From the NCBI GenBank assembly GCA_002783585.1, contig PFHB01000003.1, forward strand, positions 1 through 52,411: 52,411 bases of DNA, read 5' to 3'. Shown piece after piece: positions 1-7,438 of this stretch. Source of the stretch: Candidatus Omnitrophica bacterium CG_4_8_14_3_um_filter_43_15 (GTDB lineage Bacteria; Omnitrophota; Gorgyraeia; Taenaricolales; Taenaricolaceae). Below the pieces are notes generated by a model. The model was not told the DNA's origin. It was given only the letters and a program-made list of their open reading frames with translations, and made no database searches. Within the stretch, counting starts at the first letter, position 1; every line of letters starts with the position of its first letter. The position numbers and the translations under genes are program-made.

Positions 1-4
1 AGAG

Positions 5-793
5 GTGAGCGATGCAAAGATAAGCAGGGCGATATTAAGCGAATTTAACAGTTGGTTTAGTGATTACATTGTTTCAGATGTAATTATTGTAGGCGCAGGC
101 CCGAGCGGGTTGGTTGCAGCAAGGGATTTAGCAAAACAAGGCATTAAGGTGCTTGTGATAGAGGTTAATAATTATCTTGGTGGCGGTTTCTGGATAGGCG
201 GATATCTTATGAATACGCTTACGTTTCGCTCACCTGCCGAAGAGATGCTTGATGAATTAAATATACCTTATAAGAAGACTTTAGACGGCTTGTTAACGGC
301 AGATGGGCCCAATGCATGTTCCAAGCTTATCTCAGCGGCCTGCGATGCGGGCGCGAGGATTTTAAACATGACGAAGTTTGATGACGTGGTTTTGAGAGAT
401 AAAAGGGTGAAAGGCATTGTTATTAATTGGGCTCCTGTCTCAGCGCTTCCCAGGCAGATTTCATGTGTTGATCCGATTTCAATAGAGGCAAAGGTTGTTA
501 TTGATGCAACCGGGCATGATGCGTATGTTGCAAGGAGCCTGGAGAAAAAAGGTTTGCTTAAACTTAAAGGCACAGGGGCCATGGATGCCAATACATCAGA
601 GGATTTAATTGTTAATAATACCGGCGAGGTTTACCCTGGATTAATAGTGGCCGGCATGGCAGTTTCAGCTGTATGGGGTATCCCGCGTATGGGCCCGACA
701 TTTGCCGGTATGCTTTATTCGGGTAGAAAGGCGGCAGAGATCACTTCGCGTATTATTTTAAAAAACGAGATTCCGGTAGAAAATCAATTGTAA
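5..793 (+). CDS. thi4: Sulfide-dependent-type thiazole synthase (Thi4 family)
   Basis: A 262-residue FAD/NAD-type Rossmann protein that would make the ADP-thiazole precursor of thiamine. It has the dinucleotide loop VGAGPSGLVAA near residue 30, a following acidic residue (VIEV), the GGGFWIGG segment and the family signature DATGHDA near residue 167. Yeast Thi4 has a sulfur-donating Cys just after this signature; here the stretch reads GHDAYVARSL with no Cys, as in archaeal and anaerobe enzymes that use free sulfide as a catalyst. That role is inferred from the missing residue. The start is GTG at position 5, close to the window edge, so a start further upstream cannot be excluded. A terminator follows, and this gene appears separate from the next operon. 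Confidence 0.85.
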   Translation: MSDAKISRAILSEFNSWFSDYIVSDVIIVGAGPSGLVAARDLAKQGIKVLVIEVNNYLGGGFWIGGYLMNTLTFRSPAEEMLDELNIPYKKTLDGLLTADGPNACSKLISAACDAGARILNMTKFDDVVLRDKRVKGIVINWAPVSALPRQISCVDPISIEAKVVIDATGHDAYVARSLEKKGLLKLKGTGAMDANTSEDLIVNNTGEVYPGLIVAGMAVSAVWGIPRMGPTFAGMLYSGRKAAEITSRIILKNEIPVENQL

Positions 794-840
794 CATATTG
801 AAAATAGACAACTTAAAACGCGGTGCCTGGCACCGGTAAA
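788..840 (+). repeat. Palindromic repeat, copy 1 (GGTGCCTGGCACC family)
   Basis: The unit has the form TTGTAAC, 18 variable bases, TTAAAAYG, then the palindrome YGGTGCCTGGCACCG and about AAA. Here the palindrome is at 821-835. The TAA inside TTGTAAC is the thi4 stop codon. Copies with exactly the same spacing lie at 8721-8773 and 20387-20439. It is probably REP-like. Confidence 0.7.
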
Positions 841-865
841 AAAGCCGTTGACAAACGGCTTTTTT
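838..865 (+). terminator. Rho-independent terminator after thi4
   Basis: A 12-bp stem formed by AAAAAAGCCGTT (838-849) and AACGGCTTTTTT (854-865), with a GACA loop and a T tract. The -35 box of the next promoter lies in the end of this stem and its loop, so terminator and promoter share DNA. Confidence 0.85.
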
Positions 866-875
866 ATGGTATAAT
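848..875 (+). promoter_or_regulatory. Sigma-70-type promoter of the marR-efflux operon
   Basis: TTGACA at 848-853 and TATAAT at 870-875 with a 16-bp spacer. Both hexamers match consensus. The expected start of transcription is near 882, just before the TAGTTAAT repeats. Confidence 0.8.
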
Positions 876-883
876 TGTTAATG

Positions 884-923
884 TAGTTAATAATTATAGT
901 AGTTAATAGTTTATATAGTTAAT
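884..923 (+). promoter_or_regulatory. Candidate MarR operator: three phased TAGTTAAT repeats
   Basis: TAGTTAAT occurs at 884-891, 900-907 and 916-923, exactly 16 bp apart; a weaker TTGTTAAT lies at 875-882. They sit between the promoter and the marR start, the last one covering the start codon. Autoregulation by the adjacent MarR protein is inferred from position. Confidence 0.55.
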
Positions 924-1395
924 GAAATTGACCATGAAACCAATGTCCTTACACAATTTTGCGGATGAGCTTAACGAGATTATGCCTGTTTTGATAAGAG
1001 AGTTTTCAAGGCGTAATTCCGAGGAGCTGTATAAAGGAAAGATTACATTGCCGCAGTTTCTTGTGATGGGTTTTATAAATGGCCGCGGCCAGGCTAAGAT
1101 GACTGACGCGGCCCGCTTTATGAGCGTCAGTACAGCGGCAATGACCGGTATTGTAAATAGGATGGTAAGGGATGGTTTAGTGGCGAGGCTATATGATTTA
1201 AAAGATCGGCGCGTGATAAATATAAAATTAACGCCGAAGGGTACAGCGCTTGTAAAAAAGATAAAAGAACAGCGCAGGGCAGCTATTATAAAGGTATTCG
1301 GCATGATATCCGAGAAAGAGCGCGGAGATTATTTAAAGATAATTACACGTATCCATAGTATACTCACAAACGATAAAGAATTTACAGGCGAATAA
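922..1395 (+). CDS. MarR-family transcriptional regulator
   Basis: A 157-residue winged-helix protein of usual MarR length. The recognition region SVSTAAMTGIVNRMVRDGLV (about 74-93) is followed by the typical wing with DRRVINIKLTPKG. MarR dimers usually repress adjacent efflux genes until a small ligand binds. It heads a run with a TolC-like channel, an RND adaptor and an RND permease, and its stop overlaps the next start by one base (TAATG), so it probably controls that pump and itself. No good Shine-Dalgarno precedes either ATG (922 or 934); the start is uncertain by four codons. Confidence 0.88.
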   Translation: MKLTMKPMSLHNFADELNEIMPVLIREFSRRNSEELYKGKITLPQFLVMGFINGRGQAKMTDAARFMSVSTAAMTGIVNRMVRDGLVARLYDLKDRRVINIKLTPKGTALVKKIKEQRRAAIIKVFGMISEKERGDYLKIITRIHSILTNDKEFTGE

Positions 1396-2672
1396 TGAAA
1401 AAGATTATTTTATTTTTCATAGTATTTTTAATGATAACAGGCTCAAGCTGCAATCTCAGGGCAGAAGAGGTCCTTTTAAACATTGATGAAGCTGTGGGGC
1501 TTGCCTTAAGGCAGAACAGGGATATTTTATTAAAGGCAGAGGATGTAAAAATAGCGCAGTCAAAGATATCCGAGGCGCAGGCAGGATTTTTCCCCACGCT
1601 TGATTTTACGGCAAGCCGCGTAAGCACAATGGATTATTATGCGAAGAGTATACCCGAGACAAAGACCCAGACAACTCTTAAGCAGTATATATATAAAGGT
1701 GGTAAGACAGTTGCTTCGGTAAGCCGCGACAAATATTCTTTAAAGGCGCAAGAGGCGCTGCTTGATAAAACAAAACTTGAAACCGTATTAAACGTAAAAA
1801 AGGCCTTTTACACGCTTTTATTGGCGCTTGATTACGTCAGGTTAAATGCGGCTATATTGACAAACTCTACAGAACACCTTATTATGCTTAAAAAGCGTTA
1901 CGATAAAGGCGAGACATCAAGGCAGGATATACTTAATGTGCAGTCATCGCTTGCCAATGCAAAAGAAGCGTATCGGGCGTCTTTAAATCAGGTGGCAAGC
2001 GGCCAGGAGTTGTTGAATAATATTTTATACCTTGATAAAGACGCAAAAATAATACCCGAAGGTGAATTTATATATGATGAGAAGGAATTTGCGTTTGACA
2101 AAGCCTTTCTTAAGGCGATCCAGGACCGGCCAGAGATAAAGCAGTATACAGCGCAAGAGCAGGCGGATAAAAAATCCATTGAAGTGGCAAAGGCGAGCGC
2201 AAGGCCAAGCGTATACGCGTCGTGGGATTATTACAGCCGTTCTAATGCATCATTAACATTTACTCCGGGGAAGGGCTGGCAGGATTACAGCGTGGTGGGT
2301 ATTACGTTTTCATGGCCTGTATTTGATGGCTGGGCAACAAAGGCAAAGGTTGATCAGGCAATAGCTGATTTAAAACAGACCCAGCTTTTTAAGGACAAGA
2401 CAGTAAAGGATATAGCGTTGGAATTAAAACAGGCGTATTTGGATTTAAAGGGTTCATTTGTAAAAATAGATGCCTCAAAAGCAGAAGTTGATTTATACCG
2501 CGATACTTTTCAGACAGCAAAAGATAAATACAAGGTTGGTATGTTAAGCTCGCTTGATTTGGATGATATATCGCTCGGATATCGCGTATCGATTTTTAAT
2601 TATAAACAAGCATTATATAATTATACAATAGCAAGTGAAAGTTTTGTCAAGGCAACAGGGGGGATACAATGA
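1395..2672 (+). CDS. TolC-like outer membrane efflux protein
   Basis: A 425-residue protein with a signal peptide (hydrophobic residues 3-18, then a Cys-containing SSCNLRAEE segment that may be a lipobox or an ordinary cleavage site). It carries two OEP repeats with long amphipathic helices, for example LRQNRDILLKAEDVKIAQSKI and the second-half RPEIKQYTAQEQADKKSIEVAK. This fold forms the trimeric channel that completes a tripartite RND pump. It is the second gene of the marR operon, overlapping its neighbours by 1 and 4 bases. Length and repeat structure are normal for the family. Confidence 0.88.
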   Translation: MKKIILFFIVFLMITGSSCNLRAEEVLLNIDEAVGLALRQNRDILLKAEDVKIAQSKISEAQAGFFPTLDFTASRVSTMDYYAKSIPETKTQTTLKQYIYKGGKTVASVSRDKYSLKAQEALLDKTKLETVLNVKKAFYTLLLALDYVRLNAAILTNSTEHLIMLKKRYDKGETSRQDILNVQSSLANAKEAYRASLNQVASGQELLNNILYLDKDAKIIPEGEFIYDEKEFAFDKAFLKAIQDRPEIKQYTAQEQADKKSIEVAKASARPSVYASWDYYSRSNASLTFTPGKGWQDYSVVGITFSWPVFDGWATKAKVDQAIADLKQTQLFKDKTVKDIALELKQAYLDLKGSFVKIDASKAEVDLYRDTFQTAKDKYKVGMLSSLDLDDISLGYRVSIFNYKQALYNYTIASESFVKATGGIQ

Positions 2673-3541
2673 AGTCAAAAGTTATGTTTTTATCGTTAAT
2701 TCTTTTTTTGTTTACAGCAGGGTGCCAAAAAACCGAAACAGCTAAACAGGAAGGCCTTAAGGTTATTCCTGTAAAAGTAAGCAGGGTGCAAGTCAGGGAT
2801 CTTAGCGAGGCCATTGAATATGTAGGCAATATAAAAGCGCAGGATGAAGCAGTTGTTTATTCGAAGGTCAGCGGAAAGATTATTGAAAAATTAAAAAAAG
2901 ACGGCGATATAATAATAAAGGGCGAGACGCTGGCTTATATTGATCGTGACGAAGTAGGGCTGAAATTTGAAAAGGCACCAGTTGAAAGCCCGATGAACGG
3001 CATTTTGGGAGAGATCTATGTTGATATAGGCCAGAGTGTTTCACCGCAAACGCCAATTGCTTTGGCGATTAATATGGATAAGGTAAAAATAATCCTTGAT
3101 TTGCCGGAAAAATATATTCCCAGGATAACCCTGGCTCAGGAGGCAATAATTAATGTTGACGCGTATGTCAACGAAGACTTTAAAGGTGTGATTACAAAAA
3201 TAACGCCCATTGTTGATATGGTAACGCGCACAGCGCCTGTTGAAATAACAATAGATAATCAGGAGCATCGCCTTAATTCAGGAATGTTTGCCAATATAAG
3301 GCTTATTATACAAGAACACAAGGTAGTGCCGGTTGTTTTAAAAGAATCGCTTTTAGGAAGAGAGCCGGAGGTTTATGTTTATACCGTTGAGGACAATAAG
3401 GCGGCGCTTAAAAAAGTCGGGCTCGGGGTAAGGCAGGGCCCGTATGTCCAGATTACCGCAGGCCTGAAAGAGACAGATTTAGTTGTGATAATGGGCCAGC
3501 AGCGCCTTAAAGACGGTATGGCAGTTGAGGCAGAGGAGTAG
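2669..3541 (+). CDS. RND efflux periplasmic adaptor lipoprotein, short form
   Basis: A 290-residue membrane-fusion protein. The N-terminus ends in the lipobox-like FTAGC at about residue 19, so it is probably a lipoprotein. A split lipoyl half-motif (VYSKVSGKIIEKLKKDGDIIIKGE) is followed almost at once by the second half (APVESPMNGILGEIYVDIGQSV). The helical hairpin normally between them, which reaches the TolC tip, is absent. A beta-barrel and a membrane-proximal domain follow. It overlaps the channel gene by 4 bases (ATGA) and precedes the permease by 4 bases. Confidence 0.85.
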   Translation: MKSKVMFLSLILFLFTAGCQKTETAKQEGLKVIPVKVSRVQVRDLSEAIEYVGNIKAQDEAVVYSKVSGKIIEKLKKDGDIIIKGETLAYIDRDEVGLKFEKAPVESPMNGILGEIYVDIGQSVSPQTPIALAINMDKVKIILDLPEKYIPRITLAQEAIINVDAYVNEDFKGVITKITPIVDMVTRTAPVEITIDNQEHRLNSGMFANIRLIIQEHKVVPVVLKESLLGREPEVYVYTVEDNKAALKKVGLGVRQGPYVQITAGLKETDLVVIMGQQRLKDGMAVEAEE

Positions 3542-3545
3542 AGAT

Positions 3546-6500
3546 ATGAGCAGTTTGCCTGAATTTGGAGTTAAAAGGCCAGTCACGAACCTGATGATAT
3601 TTTTAGGCATCATAATAGTGGCCTTTTACAGTTTAACAAAACTTGGCATTGATATGATGCCTGAGATTGAACCTCCGGCAATAACGGTTATTTCTTCTTA
3701 TCCGGGCGCAAGTTCCGAAGATGTTGAAATAAAGGTTACTGAGCCATTGGAAAATCAGCTTGCCACAACGCCTGGGATTGAAAAGCTCACATCGCGTTCA
3801 ATAGAAGGCATATCGTTAATAACCCTTAAATTTAAATGGGGTACAAATCTCGACGAGGCATCTAACGATATCCGCGACCGCATAGAGCTTACCAAGCGTT
3901 TTCTGCCTGATATACCCAATGAAATGGATAATCCATTTATATTTAAATTTAACACAGCCAGCACACCTATTATTTTTATGGGGGTTACTGCCCAGCAGAA
4001 TTATCCTGACCTTTACGACATTATAGACAAAAGAGTGGGCGACAGTTTAAGGCAGCTGCCGGGCGTGGGAACCGTGCAGATTTTTGGCGGGCTGCAAAGA
4101 CAGATCAATATTATAATAAACAGGCAGCGGCTTGAAGGTTATGGGCTTTCAGTGCTGGATATAGATAAGGCGCTAAAACAGGAAAATGTTACCCAGCCGT
4201 TAGGCAGCATAAAGTCCGGGCTCACTGACTACCTTGTGCGGCTACCGGGTGAATTTGCAACACCTGATGACATAAACCTGATTATAATAGGAACGCGTGA
4301 CGGCAAGTATGTTTATCTTAAGGATGTAGCGCGCGTTGAGGACAGTTTTAAAGAAGAATTAATGAAGATCAGGTTTAACAGGCAGCCGTCATTATTACTG
4401 ATGGCGCAGAAGCAAACAGGCACAAATACTGTTGAAGTAGCGACCATGATAAAAAACCGGCTTAAGCAGGTTGAAAAGACGCTGCCGGCAGATGTCAATA
4501 TGTATATAATTTTTGATACATCAAAAGATATTGTAAGCGCTCTGCAGTCGCTTAAGAGTACTGTATGGATAGGGATATTTTTGGTAATACTTGTTGTGTG
4601 GTTTTTCTTAAGGAGGCTTTCAAGCAGCATAATAATAGCGCTTACAATACCTTTTTCGCTTCTGGTCGCGTTTATATATCTTTTTTTAAGCGGCAAGACT
4701 ATAAATGTAATAAGCCTTTCATCTCTGGCAATAGCCGCGGGAATGGTTGTTGATAATGCCATTGTTGTCGTGGATAATATCTCGCGCCACATCGAAAAGG
4801 GCAAGAGTCCCAAGGAAGCATCCATGTCAGGCGCATCAGAGATTTTTCTGGCGATAGGCGCTTCTACAATGACTACTGTAATGGTATTTCTGCCGATGTT
4901 TTTTATAACAGGCGTTGTGGGTATAATGTTCGGGGAGCTTGCGGTTATAGTGACAGTTACGCTTATTGCGTCGCTTTTTACAGCTACTACTTTTACGCCG
5001 ATGCTTTGCTCTAAGATGTTAAAACCCGGACGGGTTATTTCTAAAACAGGATTTTACAGATTGTCAGAAAAAATGTTTGCCGGCTGGGAAGATTTTTATT
5101 CAAAGGCGCTCAGGTTTTGCCTGCGCCATAAGAAAATTGTTATCATAACGTTTACAGCAGCGTTTATAGTAAGTTTATTGTTAACGCGTTTTATAGGCCA
5201 TGAATTTATTCCCGAGGAGGATTCCGGAGATATCCGTGTAACCGTTGAGTTGGCCCTTGGCACGCGGCTTGAAGAAACGGATAAGGTGGCAAAAAGGATA
5301 GAGGACATATTTCAGAAATATGTGCCTGAGGCAAAATTTATTTATGTCAGAAGCGGAGAGACCTCGGGCCAGGGCAGGGTAATGGGCGGAGCAGCCGGAA
5401 AGCATGTTGTAAGAAGCGGCGCGAAACTTCTGCCAAAGGTAGAAAGAAAGCGTTCGGTTAAAGAAGTGGGCCAGGTTGTAAGGGCTCAGATACAGAAGAT
5501 ACCGGGCGTGATGAAGATTGATGTTGCCACTGGTAATCCGATAGGCAGTATGATAACAGGCCTTGGCGGCAAGGCAATCCAGGTTGAAATTATAGGCCAT
5601 TCTTTTCTGGAGACAGGCGCATTTGCCGTAAAGGTAAAACGTATTATAGAAAGCACGCCCGGCGCGGTTGACGCCAGTATATCAAGGGATATAAGCAGGC
5701 CTGAGTTGAGGATAAAAGTTGACAGGCAAAAGGCTGCACTTCTTGGCCTTACTATGAATACAGTAGCGTCTACAATCAATACTTACATAGAAGGTTCTAC
5801 AGCAACAAAATACAGGGAAAAAGGCGAAACCTATGATATTAATGTGCGGCTTGAAGAGGCGTCGCGTTCGAAGATAGAGGATGTAGAGAACATGTCAATA
5901 GTTTCTCCTGTAACAGGAAAACAGGTGCGGCTTTCAAATTTTGCCAAGGTTTACGAGGCCGCAGGCCCTGTTGAAATAGAGCGGCAGAACAGGGAAAGGG
6001 TGTTAAGGGTGGAGTGCAACGTTTACGGCCGCTCTGCAGGAAAGATTAAGGATGACATCAAAAAAGAACTTGATAAACTGACGATGCCGGATGATATAAT
6101 GATAAATTTTGGAGGAGAAGCAGAAGAGCAGCAAAAAGCATTCAGGGACTTGACGCTTCTTTTGCTTTTAGGCATCATGCTGGTATATATGGTTATGGCA
6201 GCGCAGTTTGAATCTTTACTTGATCCATTTATAGTCATGTTTGCAGTGCCGTTTACTTTTACAGGCGTGTTTGTCGCTTTTATTTTAACAGGCACAACAT
6301 TGAGCCTTATTACATTTTTGGGAATAATTATGTTGATGGGTATTGTTGTCAATAATGCCATAGTGCTTATAAGTTATATAAATATTTTGCGCAGCCGCGG
6401 GCTGTCAATGATTGAAGCAGTTACAACAGGCGGCAAGGAAAGGCTGCGGCCGGTTTTAATGACAACTATAACAACGCTTGCCGGGCTCCTGCCTCTTGCG

Positions 6501-6653
6501 CTTTCGCGCGGAGAAGGGTCTGAGACATGGCAGCCTTTAGGTATTACTATGATAGGCGGGCTTTCAGTTTCAACCCTGGTTACTTTACTTTTTGTGCCTA
6601 CTCTTTATGCTATATTTGAAAGCCGCCTGCGAAAACGCAGCGAGACGTCTTGA
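3546..6653 (+). CDS. RND-type efflux permease (HAE1/AcrB superfamily)
   Basis: A permease of about 1035 residues, normal for the family, that would export hydrophobic compounds using the proton gradient. It begins with the typical FGVKRPVTNLMIFLGIIIVAFY first membrane helix. The TM4 motif is GMVVDNAIVVVDN, with D403 and N404 at the AcrB D407/D408 positions. TM segments and large periplasmic loops repeat in two halves. I start at ATG 3546 because GAGGAG (3533-3538) lies 7 bases upstream; the frame is open to 3525 inside the adaptor gene. It is the last gene of the marR operon. Confidence 0.9.
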   Translation: MSSLPEFGVKRPVTNLMIFLGIIIVAFYSLTKLGIDMMPEIEPPAITVISSYPGASSEDVEIKVTEPLENQLATTPGIEKLTSRSIEGISLITLKFKWGTNLDEASNDIRDRIELTKRFLPDIPNEMDNPFIFKFNTASTPIIFMGVTAQQNYPDLYDIIDKRVGDSLRQLPGVGTVQIFGGLQRQINIIINRQRLEGYGLSVLDIDKALKQENVTQPLGSIKSGLTDYLVRLPGEFATPDDINLIIIGTRDGKYVYLKDVARVEDSFKEELMKIRFNRQPSLLLMAQKQTGTNTVEVATMIKNRLKQVEKTLPADVNMYIIFDTSKDIVSALQSLKSTVWIGIFLVILVVWFFLRRLSSSIIIALTIPFSLLVAFIYLFLSGKTINVISLSSLAIAAGMVVDNAIVVVDNISRHIEKGKSPKEASMSGASEIFLAIGASTMTTVMVFLPMFFITGVVGIMFGELAVIVTVTLIASLFTATTFTPMLCSKMLKPGRVISKTGFYRLSEKMFAGWEDFYSKALRFCLRHKKIVIITFTAAFIVSLLLTRFIGHEFIPEEDSGDIRVTVELALGTRLEETDKVAKRIEDIFQKYVPEAKFIYVRSGETSGQGRVMGGAAGKHVVRSGAKLLPKVERKRSVKEVGQVVRAQIQKIPGVMKIDVATGNPIGSMITGLGGKAIQVEIIGHSFLETGAFAVKVKRIIESTPGAVDASISRDISRPELRIKVDRQKAALLGLTMNTVASTINTYIEGSTATKYREKGETYDINVRLEEASRSKIEDVENMSIVSPVTGKQVRLSNFAKVYEAAGPVEIERQNRERVLRVECNVYGRSAGKIKDDIKKELDKLTMPDDIMINFGGEAEEQQKAFRDLTLLLLLGIMLVYMVMAAQFESLLDPFIVMFAVPFTFTGVFVAFILTGTTLSLITFLGIIMLMGIVVNNAIVLISYINILRSRGLSMIEAVTTGGKERLRPVLMTTITTLAGLLPLALSRGEGSETWQPLGITMIGGLSVSTLVTLLFVPTLYAIFESRLRKRSETS

Positions 6654-6746
6654 AAAAATACTTTGTATTTTTATGCGTTAAAAAAGATCCTTCGTCCCAA
6701 AAAAGGGGCTCAGGATCAATAAAAAAATACTTTGTATTTTTTTATT
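6653..6746 (+). repeat. Paired AAAAATAC-TTT-GTATTTTT palindromes flanking a hairpin
   Basis: An 8-bp palindrome at 6654-6672 and a 13-bp version at 6718-6746 (arms 6718-6730 and 6734-6746, TTT loop) form a direct repeat 69 bp apart around the GATCCT hairpin. The second runs into the -35 box at 6745 and has a T-rich 3' arm, so it may also end transcription from the efflux operon. Confidence 0.55.
6686..6717 (+). promoter_or_regulatory. Hairpin with the UC/UC internal loop (element 0)
   Basis: GATCCT (6686-6691) pairs with AGGATC (6712-6717). Then TC lies opposite TC, and GTCCC (6694-6698) pairs with GGGGC (6705-6709) around an A6 loop, with one U-G pair. This is the hairpin A architecture of the repeated leaders with a different outer stem. 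It is not followed by hairpin B or a gene start. Confidence 0.6.
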
Positions 6747-6773
6747 GACAATATGATACTAATATGGTATCAT
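6745..6773 (+). promoter_or_regulatory. Promoter with overlapping inverted-repeat operator
   Basis: TTGACA at 6745-6750 and TATCAT at 6768-6773, 17 bp apart. A 7-bp inverted repeat, ATGATAC (6753-6759) and GTATCAT (6767-6773) separated by 7 bp, fills the spacer and the -10, an ideal place for a repressor. The Rrf2 protein encoded at 7439 is the obvious candidate, by proximity only. Confidence 0.7.
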
Positions 6774-6789
6774 TTATAAAGATGAGAAA

Positions 6790-6864
6790 GTCCCTCGCGA
6801 CTAAACGAGATAGCTGGTCACTCGGGACAATTTTTTAAGATGTGATAACTGGAAAAATTGGAGG
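6790..6864 (+). promoter_or_regulatory. Double-hairpin leader, element 1
   Basis: Hairpin A: GTCCC (6790-6794), UC/UC internal loop, GCGAC against GTCAC with one mismatch, GGGAC (6824-6828). Hairpin B: AATTTTT (6829-6835) against AAAAATT (6853-6859). GGAGG follows at 6860-6864, 8 bases before the ATG at 6873. The hairpin A loop contains GAGATAGCTGGT (6807-6818). Confidence 0.7.
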
Positions 6865-6872
6865 TGATTTTT

Positions 6873-7187
6873 ATGAAGAGGATTATGACAGTAGTAGCAT
6901 TAACAGCGCTTGTTATGTTTGTTTTTTCAGGTATTTCTTACGTTGTGTGCGGCACCTGTTATGCAGGCGAGAAGACAAATGTTAATGGCGGTCAGGTTGA
7001 TGCAGCGGCGCTTGTGCCTATAAATAGGACATGCCCTGTAATGGGAGGGGAGATTTCAAAAGACACAGAATATTATGCTGTGGTCAATGGCGAGAAGATA
7101 GGTTTTTGCTGTGCGGGTTGTGTAGAAGCGTTTAACAAGGACCCGAAAAAATATACAGACAAGGTAAAGGCCGAACTGGCCAGTTAG
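6873..7187 (+). CDS. Exported YHS/TRASH-like metal-binding protein
   Basis: A 104-residue protein with an N-terminal hydrophobic signal (residues 5-24) followed by CGTC. The C-terminal part reads CPVMGG at 54-59 and FCCAGC at 78-83, then EAFNKDPKKY. This Cys arrangement (C54, C79, C80, C83) is that of YHS/TRASH domains, which bind transition metals such as copper or iron. It is the first gene after the 6745 promoter in a redox-stress cluster. I choose ATG 6873, 8 bases after GGAGG; the frame is open further upstream but only into the leader. The exact metal is unknown. Confidence 0.75.
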   Translation: MKRIMTVVALTALVMFVFSGISYVVCGTCYAGEKTNVNGGQVDAAALVPINRTCPVMGGEISKDTEYYAVVNGEKIGFCCAGCVEAFNKDPKKYTDKVKAELAS

Positions 7188-7192
7188 AGGAA

Positions 7193-7285
7193 GTCCCTCG
7201 TCCCGAGACGCCAGCACATAAAATGCTTGCGGCGAGGGGCTCGGGACGAATTTTACTACCCGTGATAGTGGGTAAAATTTGGAGG
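7193..7285 (+). promoter_or_regulatory. Double-hairpin leader, element 2
   Basis: GTCCC (7193-7197) pairs with GGGAC (7243-7247), TC lies opposite TC, and GTCCC (7200-7204) pairs with GGGGC (7236-7240). An extra GCC-AGCA/TGCT-GGC hairpin replaces the usual loop. Hairpin B: AATTTTAC (7249-7256) against GTAAAATT (7272-7279). GGAGG is at 7281-7285, 6 bases before the small ORF at 7292. It starts 5 bases after the upstream stop. Confidence 0.7.
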
Positions 7286-7291
7286 TGTAAT

Positions 7292-7375
7292 ATGAAAGTG
7301 ACTGTCAGATATATGCTGCGCCCGGTTGCGCACTGTAAAGAAGGTTGTAGTATTTTGTCCCTGGCAAGACATTAA
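7292..7375 (+). CDS. Small ORF, 27 residues, behind a strong leader
   Basis: The ORF starts ATG-AAA-GTG and encodes a 27-residue peptide beginning MKVTVRYMLRPVAH, with two Cys spaced CKEGC and a His near the end. It is preceded by a full double-hairpin leader and GGAGG at the ideal distance, which is the only reason to call it. It could be a short metal- or redox-active peptide, a leader peptide for the Rrf2 gene, or the remains of a longer gene cut off by the palindrome at 7396. I do not recognise the sequence. Confidence 0.4.
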   Translation: MKVTVRYMLRPVAHCKEGCSILSLARH

Positions 7376-7395
7376 ACTGCCACACTTTAAAATTT

Positions 7396-7424
7396 CGGGG
7401 ACACCTCTTAAAGAGGTGTCCCCG
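7396..7424 (+). repeat. Perfect 29-bp palindrome (GGGGACA...TGTCCCC)
   Basis: Arms CGGGGACACCTCTT (7396-7409) and AAGAGGTGTCCCCG (7411-7424) around a single A. It lies 14 bases upstream of the rrf2 start. The CTTAAAG centre and GGGG-NCA ends match the palindrome at 33983-34015. No T tract follows, so it is a poor terminator. Confidence 0.75.
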
Positions 7425-7438
7425 CCGAAAGCGAGAAC

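Noticed and set aside
268-591. Reverse-strand ORFs, such as those opposite thi4 and the RND genes
   Set aside because: They lie opposite well-recognised + strand genes, show no recognisable protein motifs and have no ribosome sites; they look like shadows of the coding frame.
3525-3545. Start of the first RND permease at 3525
   Set aside because: The extra residues lie inside the adaptor gene, and a well-spaced GAGGAG precedes ATG 3546, which gives the normal family N-terminus.
6653-6746. The paired AAAAATAC repeats as target-site duplications of an insertion sequence
   Set aside because: The segment between them is only about 45 bp, encodes nothing, and the two repeats differ in length. 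A palindrome pair explains them equally well.
7396-7424. Palindrome as a terminator for the small ORF
   Set aside because: It is a strong stem, but it is followed by GCCGAAAGCG with no T run, and the same palindrome type occurs inside genes.
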